The notes beneath the pieces were generated by a model. The model worked only from the letters and a program-made list of their open reading frames with translations. It searched no databases and was not told the DNA's origin. From the NCBI RefSeq assembly GCF_013407935.1, contig NZ_JACBZU010000002.1, forward strand, positions 372,001 through 436,000: a stretch of DNA of 64,000 nucleotides, written 5' to 3'. Numbering within the stretch: position 1 is the stretch's first letter; every line of letters begins with the position of its first letter. Source of the stretch: Allomuricauda sp. ARW1Y1. GTDB taxonomy: Bacteria > Bacteroidota > Bacteroidia > Flavobacteriales > Flavobacteriaceae. Made by a program: the position numbers and the translations under genes. Shown piece after piece: positions 7,516 to 15,382 of this stretch.

Positions 7516-8487
7516 CTATTCCGAAGCCTGAAGCTCTTTGCTCTCCACGGCTGCCAAATAGCGTTCGGCATCCAAGGCTGCCATACAGCCCGTACCCGCA
7601 GCGGTAACTGCCTGCCTGTAGATTTTGTCCTGTGCATCGCCACTGGCAAAAACACCAGGTTTGTTCGTTTTGGTGGATTTGGGCTGGGTGATGATATAGC
7701 CCGTCTCATCCATATCCAATTGTCCTTTGAACACATCCGTGTTCGGTTTGTGACCGATTGCAATAAACAGTCCTGTTACTGGGATATCTTCTTTCTCCCC
7801 TGTTTCGTTGTTCACCACACGAACGCCTTCTACCACCTGTTCGCCCAATACTTCTTCAACCTCTGTACTGTATCGAATTTCAATATTATCCAAACTGTTC
7901 ACGCGATGTTGCATGGCTTTGGAGGCACGCATGTAATCCTTACGGACGAGCATGGTCACTTTGGTACAGATATTGGCCAAATAGGATGCCTCTTCGGCGG
8001 CTGTATCCCCTGCCCCAACAATGGCGACCTCTTGTCCTTTATAAAAGAAGCCATCACAAACGGCACAAGCAGAGACACCTCCGCCCCTTAAGCGTTGCTC
8101 GCTGGGCAAGTTCAAATATTTAGCGGATGCTCCGGTTGAAATAATAACGGTTTCCGCTTCCAACTGTGTGCTATCATCCACCGTTATTTTGTGGATACCT
8201 CCTACTTCATCGCTCAACTCCACTGCGGTTACCATACCTATGCGCACGTCCGTTCCAAACCTTTCGGCCTGTTGTTGCAACTGCATCATCATGGTGGGAC
8301 CATCCACTCCTTCGGGGTACCCTGGGAAGTTGTCCACTTCAGTAGTGGTGGTCAACTGGCCACCGGGCTCCATTCCCGTATATAAAACTGGTTTTAAATC
8401 CGCCCTAGAGGCGTAAATGGCAGCGGTATAACCTGCTGGACCCGATCCGATAATCAATGTTTTGATTCTTTCCACTTGTTCTGACAT
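7516..8487 (-). CDS. trxB: Thioredoxin-disulfide reductase
   Basis: 323 residues with the full TrxR layout: FAD-binding GSGPAGYTAAIYA (14-26), the redox-active CAVC (Cys141 and Cys144), the NADPH-binding GAGDTA (158-163), and a C-terminal FAD-closing segment GVFASGDAQD. It transfers electrons from NADPH to thioredoxin in the cytoplasm. The length is normal for the family. It is monocistronic: convergent with the gene at 6906, and separated from the RimK operon by a terminator. A TACTTTTG -7 element lies 27 nt upstream. Confidence 0.97.
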   Translation of the reverse strand: MSEQVERIKTLIIGSGPAGYTAAIYASRADLKPVLYTGMEPGGQLTTTTEVDNFPGYPEGVDGPTMMMQLQQQAERFGTDVRIGMVTAVELSDEVGGIHKITVDDSTQLEAETVIISTGASAKYLNLPSEQRLRGGGVSACAVCDGFFYKGQEVAIVGAGDTAAEEASYLANICTKVTMLVRKDYMRASKAMQHRVNSLDNIEIRYSTEVEEVLGEQVVEGVRVVNNETGEKEDIPVTGLFIAIGHKPNTDVFKGQLDMDETGYIITQPKSTKTNKPGVFASGDAQDKIYRQAVTAAGTGCMAALDAERYLAAVESKELQASE

Positions 8488-8513
8488 AAATCTTCTCCTG
8501 ATAAATTACCTTA

Positions 8514-8521
8514 CAAAAGTA
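8514..8521 (-). promoter_or_regulatory. Probable -7 element of the trxB promoter
   Basis: Read on the minus strand this is TACTTTTG, matching TAnnTTTG, 27 nt upstream of the trxB start. A convincing -33 TTTG at the usual distance is not visible. Confidence 0.4.
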
Positions 8522-8629
8522 GGTTTTTTGTCCAAAAACTTACACCATCAGGTTTTCCAGTTTTTTTAAAAGATGTAAACAATTGGGATGAAGGACCTTT
8601 CTCGGGCAAAAAAAGCCCATAAATAAAAA

Positions 8630-8650
8630 GGAGCCGGATGGACCGGCTCC
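8630..8650 (-). terminator. Intrinsic terminator downstream of the RimK operon
   Basis: GGAGCCGG and CCGGCTCC flank a 5-nt loop. On the minus strand the hairpin is followed by CTTTTTATTT, a good T-run; on the plus strand by only TTT. It would end minus-strand transcripts arriving from 9029 before they reach trxB. Confidence 0.8.
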
Positions 8651-8894
8651 TTTCCGAAAAAGTAGGTCAAATTTATGGGAACATATATTTGATCTTAGAA
8701 ACCGTTACAACCAAGGGGCTCAACCTCAAAAAACCCCTTGGAGCAACGTAAACCTTGTTAACAAATAAGATGTCAGGTAAAGAACACTTAGTACCCTATA
8801 AATCACCCCAATCCTATTTAAGGTTTTAACTCAAGCTTGGCAGCTTTCGTTATCTGGTACAAACATAGTGCTGCCCGTTGGATTTTTAGTGGGT

Positions 8895-8957
8895 GAATTT
8901 ACGGATGGGCCTTCTGAATTGACGGATGCTCCTTTTGAATTGATCGATGCGTTTTTT
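8895..8957. repeat. Three degenerate 21-bp tandem repeats
   Basis: The units are 8895-8915, 8916-8936 and 8937-8957, each starting GAATT(T/G)A(C/T)(G/C)GATG. Being a multiple of three, they encode a heptapeptide repeat on either strand (plus: EFTDGPS, ELTDAPF, ELIDAFF), which could be a relic of coding sequence. Confidence 0.55.
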
Positions 8958-9028
8958 GGACCTCGCGTAGGAAAATATGACAAAAATAGCAAAATGTTGA
9001 ATTCCAGCTATTTAATCAAAAAACAAAA

Positions 9029-10399
9029 TTATTGCTTGTATTTCAGTTTACGCTCAATGGTCTCGATCATTACATTGGCAATATCCTTGCCGGTGGTATT
9101 TTCGATACCTTCCAGACCGGGAGAAGAGTTTACTTCCAACAATAATGGTCCTTTGTTGGAACGAATAAGGTCTACACCGGCCACATCCAAATTGAAGACC
9201 TTGGCGGATTTGATGGCCAATTTACGCTCTTCTGGAGTGATTTTTACCTTTGAAGCCGCTCCTCCTTGGTGAATATTGGCGCGGAACTCTCCTTTTTGCG
9301 CAGTCCGTTGCATGGAGGCCACCACCTTGCCATTCACCACAAAGCAACGGATATCGTGTCCGTTGGCCTCTTTGATAAACTCCTGTACCAAGATGTTGGT
9401 CTGTACACTCTTAAAGGCATTGATTACACTTTCTGCCGCCTTGTTGGTTTCTGCCAGTACTACCCCTTTGCCCTGGGTACTCTCCAATAATTTTATGATC
9501 AAAGGGGCACCGCTCACCATACGGATAAGGTCCTTGGTGTCCATCGGGGATTTGGCGAAGCCCGTTGTTGGGATGTGAATATCGTTTTTGGAGAACAACT
9601 GTGAAGCAAATAGTTTATCGCGGGACCTACCGATAGAGTCAGCCGAATTCAAACAATACACGCCCAAGGTATCAAACTGTCGCAAAAGCGCACAACCATA
9701 AAAGGTTACGGCGGGTTTAATCCGTGGAATCACGGCATCGAACTTGTCCAAAATGTTCCCTCCGCGGTATCTGATTTCGGGGGTGGCCGCATCCAACTTC
9801 ATATACACATGCTCCACATTCAAAAAGACGACTTTGTGACCTCTCATTTCGCCAGCCTCGATAATGCGCTTGTTGCTGTACAAATTGGGATTACTGGCCA
9901 AAAGCCCTATGCGCAAGCCCTTTTTTTCTGTGGTATAAGGCTTGTACTTCTCTTCTAACTCATCATCCGTAATATCCCCTTGAAGAAAACTTTGGGAAGG
10001 GTCTACCAGATATCTTCCATTCATGGCTTCACGGCCCAATAGCATCCGATACTCCATGGTATCCCGATTGGCCAAGGTAAGATCTATTTCAAACACATTA
10101 CCTGCTATATTTACTTTGGTCCGTATCACCGGTCGTTCTTCACCGATACCGGCCGAGCTTTTTACGTTTCGTACATCGACCAATTTAGCTTGGCAAAGAA
10201 TTCCTATGCTTCTATTGTCTTGAACCGGATTGACCTCAAACCTAACCCATTCTTCCAACCCTTTGTTAAATACTTTGATCTTACTGGCTTGGATGGATGA
10301 TGTTTTTGCTCCAGAATCCACTCTAGCTTTTATGGCCGGAATTCCCAAATCATCGAAACGGCACCATTCTTCGCTGCCCAAAACTTTAATATCGCTCAA
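9029..10399 (-). CDS. rimK: RimB-like protease / RimK-like ATP-grasp glutamate ligase fusion
   Basis: 456 residues in two domains. Residues 1-145 match the RimB/PF05618 retropepsin-like protease domain: the active-site-type loop VDSGAKTSS (Asp28) and a partner LLGREAM (120-126). Residues about 163-450 form a RimK ATP-grasp ligase with [19 protein letters not shown] and the C-terminal metal/ATP segment [16 protein letters not shown]. RimK adds glutamates to the C-terminus of ribosomal protein S6 in gammaproteobacteria, and RimB proteases can trim or regulate. Here both activities are on one chain. It is the last gene of the six-gene polyamine operon, 13 nt after the RMD1 gene. Confidence 0.88.
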   Translation of the reverse strand: MSDIKVLGSEEWCRFDDLGIPAIKARVDSGAKTSSIQASKIKVFNKGLEEWVRFEVNPVQDNRSIGILCQAKLVDVRNVKSSAGIGEERPVIRTKVNIAGNVFEIDLTLANRDTMEYRMLLGREAMNGRYLVDPSQSFLQGDITDDELEEKYKPYTTEKKGLRIGLLASNPNLYSNKRIIEAGEMRGHKVVFLNVEHVYMKLDAATPEIRYRGGNILDKFDAVIPRIKPAVTFYGCALLRQFDTLGVYCLNSADSIGRSRDKLFASQLFSKNDIHIPTTGFAKSPMDTKDLIRMVSGAPLIIKLLESTQGKGVVLAETNKAAESVINAFKSVQTNILVQEFIKEANGHDIRCFVVNGKVVASMQRTAQKGEFRANIHQGGAASKVKITPEERKLAIKSAKVFNLDVAGVDLIRSNKGPLLLEVNSSPGLEGIENTTGKDIANVMIETIERKLKYKQ

Positions 10400-10412
10400 A
10401 ATACTGTCTTTT

Positions 10413-11198
10413 TTAACTGATTAATCGCATAATGAACAAGTCTATCACCTCTACCAAAATCAATATAATAATGATCCACTCGAGCCTACTGCTCTCCCTG
10501 TGGTCCATTATGTTCATGAACAGGCTCAGGTTTTCCTTGATCACATGTCCTTGTTCCTTTATGTTCCTATATCTTTCCTTTAGGTCAAAGATTTGCTTGA
10601 GACCCTTATCCAATCGGTCCAGTTCCAAATCTTCCCAAACTACTTCGTGGGAATCAAAAATATACAGGTTTTCGGAAATCTGGTTGTTTATGTTCAATAC
10701 TTTTGCAATATGCCGCTTTAGCTTTTTGCCGCCGATGTCCAATTTTCCGTTTTCCTCCAAATAGGTGGTGTGCTCACGGGTCTCTTTCATGGCCTGTTCG
10801 GACAGACCTGCATAATAATCCAAAGCCACGGACTGCGACAAATGTAACAGGGCCAAACGTATGCCTTCTACGTTTGATTTTGGAAGCAGCACCTTTTCAT
10901 TTTCTATGCTTGCGTTTTCCCGATCGGACACCAACTCCATTTCCATGGTTTCGTTGATGTCGGATGGACGCCATTCTTCACAATAGGGCTCAATTTCCTT
11001 TAAAAGTTGAGCAATTTCAGGCTCCGAATACCCAAAAAACGAGACCACCCCATACCTGAATATATAGAGGTAACGGGATGCATCGGAATAGAAAAGCTCG
11101 TCCCTATCCCCTACAATCAGTTCTTTGTCCAAGGCTTTCCTGCACGCAGTTATATTGATACTGGTGGCAAGATGCAGGGCCAATGCCTCTGATGCCAT
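10413..11198 (-). CDS. RMD1/DUF155 family protein with C-terminal membrane anchor
   Basis: 261 residues. The DUF155 pattern includes [17 protein letters not shown] (about 44-60) and a C-terminal half with [22 protein letters not shown] followed by a helical stretch [17 protein letters not shown] and [18 protein letters not shown], a single membrane helix at the extreme C-terminus. The family is named after yeast RMD1, a protein linked to sporulation and mitochondria; the bacterial function is unknown. It is the fifth gene of the operon, between the acidic protein and the RimK fusion with short gaps (29 and 13 nt). Confidence 0.85.
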   Translation of the reverse strand: MASEALALHLATSINITACRKALDKELIVGDRDELFYSDASRYLYIFRYGVVSFFGYSEPEIAQLLKEIEPYCEEWRPSDINETMEMELVSDRENASIENEKVLLPKSNVEGIRLALLHLSQSVALDYYAGLSEQAMKETREHTTYLEENGKLDIGGKKLKRHIAKVLNINNQISENLYIFDSHEVVWEDLELDRLDKGLKQIFDLKERYRNIKEQGHVIKENLSLFMNIMDHRESSRLEWIIIILILVEVIDLFIMRLIS

Positions 11199-11227
11199 TT
11201 CGGTAAAATATGAAGTTATTGTTGCAA

Positions 11228-11536
11228 CTATTCCTCCTCGGAACCTTCCAGTTCGTCGGTGTTCAAATCGGATTCGTCCTCGGAATCGTTGTCCGAATCA
11301 TCAAAATCCTCCATGGCCATAACCAATCGTTTGCTCACCTTGACCAGATAAGCCGTGTCCTCGGTACGGACTTCAACACACTCCACCACCTCGTTATTGG
11401 CGTTCCTGTAGGTCACGATATCATCATCATCGTAACCATCGGGAAATTTTTCCACCAGAAGGTTGAGCATGTGTTTGTCCAATTTCTTAAAATCTACGAT
11501 CACTCGTTTTAAAGCGGGGGTTTGTCCTTTCCTCAT
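11228..11536 (-). CDS. Small acidic conserved protein with glutamate-rich C-terminus
   Basis: 102 residues. The first 75 are a compact mixed domain (KRVIVDFKKLDKHMLNLLVEKF, then strands ECVEVRTEDTAYLVKV). The last 28 are almost entirely acidic or polar and end ELEGSEEE. Some flavobacterial homologues carry the label 'DNA primase', but no primase motif is visible and that name looks wrong. It starts 2 nt after the deoxyhypusine-synthase-like gene, so it is translated with it. The tail resembles the S6 C-terminus that RimK glutamylates, which makes it a candidate RimK substrate (inference). Confidence 0.75.
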   Translation of the reverse strand: MRKGQTPALKRVIVDFKKLDKHMLNLLVEKFPDGYDDDDIVTYRNANNEVVECVEVRTEDTAYLVKVSKRLVMAMEDFDDSDNDSEDESDLNTDELEGSEEE

Positions 11537-11538
11537 GA

Positions 11539-12513
11539 TTACATGTCTAGTAAATAAGCGAAAATCAAAGGCGCCACGATGGTCGCATCGGATTCTACAA
11601 TAAATTTTGGGGTGTCGATATCCAGCTTGCCCCAGGTAATCTTTTCGTTGGGAACAGCTCCAGAGTATGAGCCATAACTTGTGGTTGAGTCACTAATTTG
11701 GCAGAAATAGCTCCAGAAAGGGGTATCGGTCTGTTCCAAATCTTGGTATAACATGGGCACCACGCAAATGGGGAAATCCCCTGCAATACCGCCTCCAATT
11801 TGGAAGAAACCTATCCCGTTTTCCGAATTTTTCTGGTACCAATCGGCCAAAAAGGTCATGTACTCGATACCAGATTTGACGGTGCTGGCCTTTAATTCTC
11901 CTTTGATCACATAGCTGGCGAAAATGTTCCCCATGGTACTGTCTTCCCAACCTGGAACCACTATAGGCAGGTTCTTTTTCGCTGCGGCATACATCCACGA
12001 ATCCTTGATGTCTATTTCGTAGTACTGCTCCAAAACCCCGGATAACAGCAGTTTGTACATAAATTCATGCGGAAAATAACGTTCTCCCTTTTCATCGGCC
12101 TCTTTCCAAATATCATAAATATGCTTCTGAAGTCGTCTAAAAGCCTCTTCCTCTGGAATACAAGTATCGGTTACACGGTTGAGTCCATTTTCCAATAGAT
12201 CCCACTCTTGTTGGGGGGTCAAATCCCGATAATTGGGCACTCTTTTGTAGTGGGAGTGCGCCACCAAGTTCATCAAGTCCTCCTCCAGATTGGCCCCGGT
12301 ACAGGAGACAATGTGGACTTTATCGGTACGGATGATCTCTGCAAAGATTTTTCCCAGTTCTGCCGTACTCATGGCACCCGCCAAGGAAACCAGCATTTTG
12401 GAACCTTTTTCCAGTTGATCTTCGTACCCTTTTGCGGCATCCACAAGGGCGGCCGAATTAAAGTGCAAAAAGTATTTTTGTATGAATTTTGAAATTTCTC
12501 CTTTGTTACTCAT
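11539..12513 (-). CDS. Deoxyhypusine synthase family protein (probable polyamine aminobutyl transferase)
   Basis: 324 residues with the DHS fold signatures: NAD-binding SLAGAMSTAELG (about 43-54), VHIVSCTGANLEEDLMNL, IVVPGWEDSTMGN, and the C-terminal active-site lysine motif ITWGKLD (Lys296). In eukaryotes DHS transfers an aminobutyl group from spermidine to eIF5A. Bacteria lack eIF5A, and studied bacterial homologues make homospermidine or related polyamines. Its position after agmatinase (8-bp overlap) fits use of the putrescine that agmatinase produces. Whether the acceptor is putrescine or a protein lysine is open. Confidence 0.9.
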   Translation of the reverse strand: MSNKGEISKFIQKYFLHFNSAALVDAAKGYEDQLEKGSKMLVSLAGAMSTAELGKIFAEIIRTDKVHIVSCTGANLEEDLMNLVAHSHYKRVPNYRDLTPQQEWDLLENGLNRVTDTCIPEEEAFRRLQKHIYDIWKEADEKGERYFPHEFMYKLLLSGVLEQYYEIDIKDSWMYAAAKKNLPIVVPGWEDSTMGNIFASYVIKGELKASTVKSGIEYMTFLADWYQKNSENGIGFFQIGGGIAGDFPICVVPMLYQDLEQTDTPFWSYFCQISDSTTSYGSYSGAVPNEKITWGKLDIDTPKFIVESDATIVAPLIFAYLLDM

Positions 12514-13441
12514 CGTAATCTTCTAAATTGTTTTTGGATTTTTTGAAGTCGTCATCGTCCTCAAAACTTTCATCCATGAATTCGTTATTGTTTGAAAATT
12601 TATAGCTCAACATTTTATAGTAGAGCTTGGCTGCCAAGAAATCTGACGAGCGGTCCACATCATTGGGGCATAGTTCCACGATGTCAAAACCTACGACATT
12701 CTTCTCACTGAAAACCCTGCGCAAAAAGTCGAGGGTCTCGTACCAAAACAGCCCACCAGGTTCCGGTGTTCCGGTCGATGGCAGTATGGATGGGTCGAAG
12801 GCATCCAAATCGAAGGTAATGTACACGTTGTCCGTCATCAAGTCCAAGGCGGCATCCATCCAAAAATCATCGGAAACCATTTCATGGGCAAAAAATACGT
12901 TGTCCCTATCCATCACCAAGGTTTCGGTATGGTCCATGCTACGAATCCCCACCTGTACCAAATTGGTGGTCTCATTGGCTTCGTACAACGCGCAGGCATG
13001 ATTATATTTGGTGCCACCATATTCTTTTCGCAAGTCGGCATGGGCATCGATTTGTAAAACGGTAAGGTCTTCAAAACACTCGTTGAATGCCCTAATTGCG
13101 CCAATGGAAATGGAATGCTCCCCACCAAACATGGTTACCATTTTATTTCGGTTGATGTAATCCTTCACCGTTTTGTGAACAGATTCCACCATAGCATCGG
13201 GTGTATCAAAACCATCCAAGGTATCGGCTAGATAAATGCCCTGTTTGTAAACTTCGCTATCCGTTTCAATATCATAGATTTCCATATTCTCCGAGGCTTC
13301 CAAGAAGGCTTCCGGACCTTTGTCCGCACCTTTGCCCCAAGTACTGGTACCATCGTAGGGAACGGGCAACAATACTACTTTGGCCTTTTCGGCCGAACCG
13401 TATTCCTTTGGAATACCGGCATATGTTCTTTCTGTTTTCAT
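12506..13441 (-). CDS. speB: Agmatinase (putrescine-forming ureohydrolase)
   Basis: 311 residues from the ATG at 13441; an upstream in-frame extension would overlap the arginine decarboxylase gene and lacks family similarity. The binuclear manganese ligands are intact: GGEHS (His109), DAHAD (Asp132, His134, Asp136) and FDLDAFDPS (Asp211, Asp213). It hydrolyses agmatine to putrescine and urea. A C-terminal acidic extension (DESFEDDDDFKKSKNN) exceeds the usual end. The gene overlaps the next one by 8 bp and starts 19 nt after arginine decarboxylase, completing the arginine to agmatine to putrescine route. Confidence 0.95.
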   Translation of the reverse strand: MKTERTYAGIPKEYGSAEKAKVVLLPVPYDGTSTWGKGADKGPEAFLEASENMEIYDIETDSEVYKQGIYLADTLDGFDTPDAMVESVHKTVKDYINRNKMVTMFGGEHSISIGAIRAFNECFEDLTVLQIDAHADLRKEYGGTKYNHACALYEANETTNLVQVGIRSMDHTETLVMDRDNVFFAHEMVSDDFWMDAALDLMTDNVYITFDLDAFDPSILPSTGTPEPGGLFWYETLDFLRRVFSEKNVVGFDIVELCPNDVDRSSDFLAAKLYYKMLSYKFSNNNEFMDESFEDDDDFKKSKNNLEDYDE

Positions 13442-13460
13442 TTTTTTATTGATTTCTTTT

Positions 13461-14915
13461 TCAATTATTGCTAGATACCGACACATCATCGGCTTCAACC
13501 AATTCATCTGTCTTATCCTTGCTTTCGTAACCCAAAATGGACAGGAACTCTCCAGCGGTCTGTTGTTCGGCAAAAACCGATGTTTCTAGGTTGCCCTCTT
13601 CATCCCGTTGGATCAAAACGTGTTTGGGATGAGGAATCAAACAATGCTGCAATCCTCCAAATCCACCGATCGTTTCTTGATAGGCCCCTGTATTGAAAAA
13701 ACCAATGTAAAGCGGCCTATCCTTTCGATATTTGGGCAGATAAATGGCGTTCATGTGCTGTTCCGAATTGTAATAATCGTCACTGTCGCAGGTAAGTCCG
13801 CCCAAAAGCACACGCTCGTACTCGTCGTTCCAACGGTTAATGGGCAGCATTATAAATCTTTTGCTTATGGCCCAAGAATCCGGCATGGTGGTAATGAACG
13901 AGGAATTGATCATGTTCCACTTTTCGCGGTCGTTCTGTTGTTTTTGGTACAGGATTTCGTAGATGGTGCCACCACTTTCGCCCACGGTAAAGCTTCCGAA
14001 TTCTGTAAAAATATGGGGAGGCTCCACTCCTGCCTCCTGACAGGCCTGACCAATTTGATGGATGATTTCGTCTACCATATACTCATAATCATACTCGAAT
14101 GCCAGGGAATTTTTAATCGGGAACCCACCTCCTATATTAAGGCTGTCCAAGGTTGGGCATACTTTCTTTAGGTTGATGTACACCTTCAAACATTTGAGCA
14201 GCTCGTTCCAATAATAGGCGGTATCACGAATTCCCGTGTTGATGAAGAAATGGAGCATTTTAAGCTCAACTTGCTCATTTGGTTTTATGGACTGATTGAA
14301 GAAGGGTACAATATTCTTGTAACCGATACCCAGTCTTGAGGTATAAAACTCAAACTTGGGTTCTTCCTCAGATGCAATCCGAATCCCGATCTGGAACTTG
14401 CCATCGATAGCTTCGCCCAACAAGTTGATCTCTTCGTAATTATCGATAATGGGAATGCACTTCCTATGACCATTGTTGATCAATCCAGCGATGTTGTTGA
14501 TGTATTGATCTCGTTTAAAACCATTACAGATTACGAAAGTATCCTTGGTAATTTTACCAGCTTTCTTCAGGTGCTGCACTATATTGATGTCAAAGGCTGA
14601 CGAGGTCTCAATATGGATGTCGTTTTTCAAGGCTTCGTTGAGGACATGCTCAAAATGGGAACTTTTGGTACAGTAGCAATAATGGTACTTACCGGCATAT
14701 TTATGCTTTTTGATGGCTGCATTGAACCAACCCTTTGCCCTTTGGATATTGTCGGATATTTTGGGCAAATAGGTAAACTTTAAGGGGCTACCATATTTTT
14801 GGACCAATCCAAATAAATCAATACCGTGAAACTCCAGTCTGTTGTTGTTCAATTGAAATTCCTCTTGTGGGAAATCATAGGTCTGCTCGATCAGATCGAT
14901 GTACTTTGTTTTCAT
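13461..14915 (-). CDS. speA: Arginine decarboxylase (fold type III PLP enzyme)
   Basis: 484 residues, shorter than E. coli SpeA (658) but usual for the flavobacterial form. PLP lysine lies in YCYCTKSSH (Lys84). The phosphate-binding glycine loop is LNIGGGFPIKN (about 270-280), and the substrate-binding GLTCDSDD motif of the arginine/ornithine/diaminopimelate decarboxylase barrel family is near 385. It converts arginine to agmatine, the first step of the operon's polyamine route. It heads the six-gene operon and is preceded by a long structured leader (14916-15320) that may regulate it. Confidence 0.9.
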   Translation of the reverse strand: MKTKYIDLIEQTYDFPQEEFQLNNNRLEFHGIDLFGLVQKYGSPLKFTYLPKISDNIQRAKGWFNAAIKKHKYAGKYHYCYCTKSSHFEHVLNEALKNDIHIETSSAFDINIVQHLKKAGKITKDTFVICNGFKRDQYINNIAGLINNGHRKCIPIIDNYEEINLLGEAIDGKFQIGIRIASEEEPKFEFYTSRLGIGYKNIVPFFNQSIKPNEQVELKMLHFFINTGIRDTAYYWNELLKCLKVYINLKKVCPTLDSLNIGGGFPIKNSLAFEYDYEYMVDEIIHQIGQACQEAGVEPPHIFTEFGSFTVGESGGTIYEILYQKQQNDREKWNMINSSFITTMPDSWAISKRFIMLPINRWNDEYERVLLGGLTCDSDDYYNSEQHMNAIYLPKYRKDRPLYIGFFNTGAYQETIGGFGGLQHCLIPHPKHVLIQRDEEGNLETSVFAEQQTAGEFLSILGYESKDKTDELVEADDVSVSSNN

Positions 14916-15317
14916 TTAAATTTCGTTGTTGAATAAAAGATAGTGAGAAATATAGAACCAGAAAAATCACCATTTCTCAAATACGAAATTCAAATATGGT
15001 ATAGGGTACAAAGTAGGGAATCCGTGAAATATCACGGCTGATATCATGTGGTTTTTCGAAAGTCAGCCCGTGTATCCGGTGTCTTCTTCTTAAGACGGCT
15101 TGTTGGGTAGACTTTCTTATCCCCAAAAGCCCGAACATGAAAAAAGTCTTCAAAGCTTATAGGCAATGCGTCCAATTTGGCTGGACTCATTTATGGGGCA
15201 AACATAACTAAAAATCCAATACTGCAAGTTTTTTTACATAAAAAATTCATCAACACAAACCAATGATTATCAATATTTTATGTCTTAAAAATCAAAATAA
15301 CGATTCGTGAAAAGCAA
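14916..15317 (-). promoter_or_regulatory. Long structured leader upstream of the arginine decarboxylase operon
   Basis: A gene-free stretch of about 400 nt. It contains a 16-bp palindrome CCGTGAAATATCACGG (15022-15037), and the same CACGG of its right arm can instead pair within CACGGCTGA (15033-15041) with TCAGCCCGTG (15063-15072), so two exclusive hairpins are possible. A third hairpin, GTCTT/AAGAC, lies at 15081-15096. No known riboswitch consensus was recognised. The A+T-rich distal part (15200-15300) probably holds the promoter. Confidence 0.4.
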
Positions 15318-15350
15318 AACTGGCCAGTAACAAAACGCTACTGACCAGTT
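15318..15350 (-). terminator. Intrinsic terminator of the molybdenum hydroxylase operon
   Basis: AACTGGCCAGTA pairs with TACTGACCAGTT with a single internal mismatch and a 9-nt loop. On the minus strand it is followed by TTTGCTTTTC. It lies about 35 nt past the stop of the large subunit gene. Confidence 0.75.
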
Positions 15351-15382
15351 TAGGTTTTTAAAAATATGTTGAACGGTACTGC

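Larger units (their letters stand above)
8522..9028. other. Gene-free 0.5-kb spacer between trxB and the RimK operon
   Basis: The spacer holds the terminator at 8630-8650, a second hairpin CCAAGGGG/CCCCTTGG (8711-8718 with 8734-8741), and three 21-bp tandem repeats at 8895-8957. A plus-strand TATATTTG at 8684-8691 resembles a -7 element, but no -33 is evident. A plus-strand open frame across the repeats runs antisense into the RimK gene and is not convincing as a gene. Confidence 0.5.

Noticed and set aside
8684..8741. Small RNA gene on the plus strand with a TATATTTG -7 and a CCAAGGGG hairpin
   Set aside because: No -33 element and no T-run after the hairpin were seen, so it was left as part of the described spacer.
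8868..9272. Plus-strand 134-codon frame covering the 21-bp repeats
   Set aside because: It runs antisense far into the RimK fusion gene and has no promoter or ribosome site. The repeats were kept as a repeat feature only.
11228..11536. DNA primase label for the small acidic protein
   Set aside because: At 102 residues it has no zinc finger, TOPRIM or polymerase motif; the label appears to be a propagated misannotation.
13442..13573. Longer start for agmatinase
   Set aside because: The additional 44 codons overlap the arginine decarboxylase gene in another frame and are not family-like.
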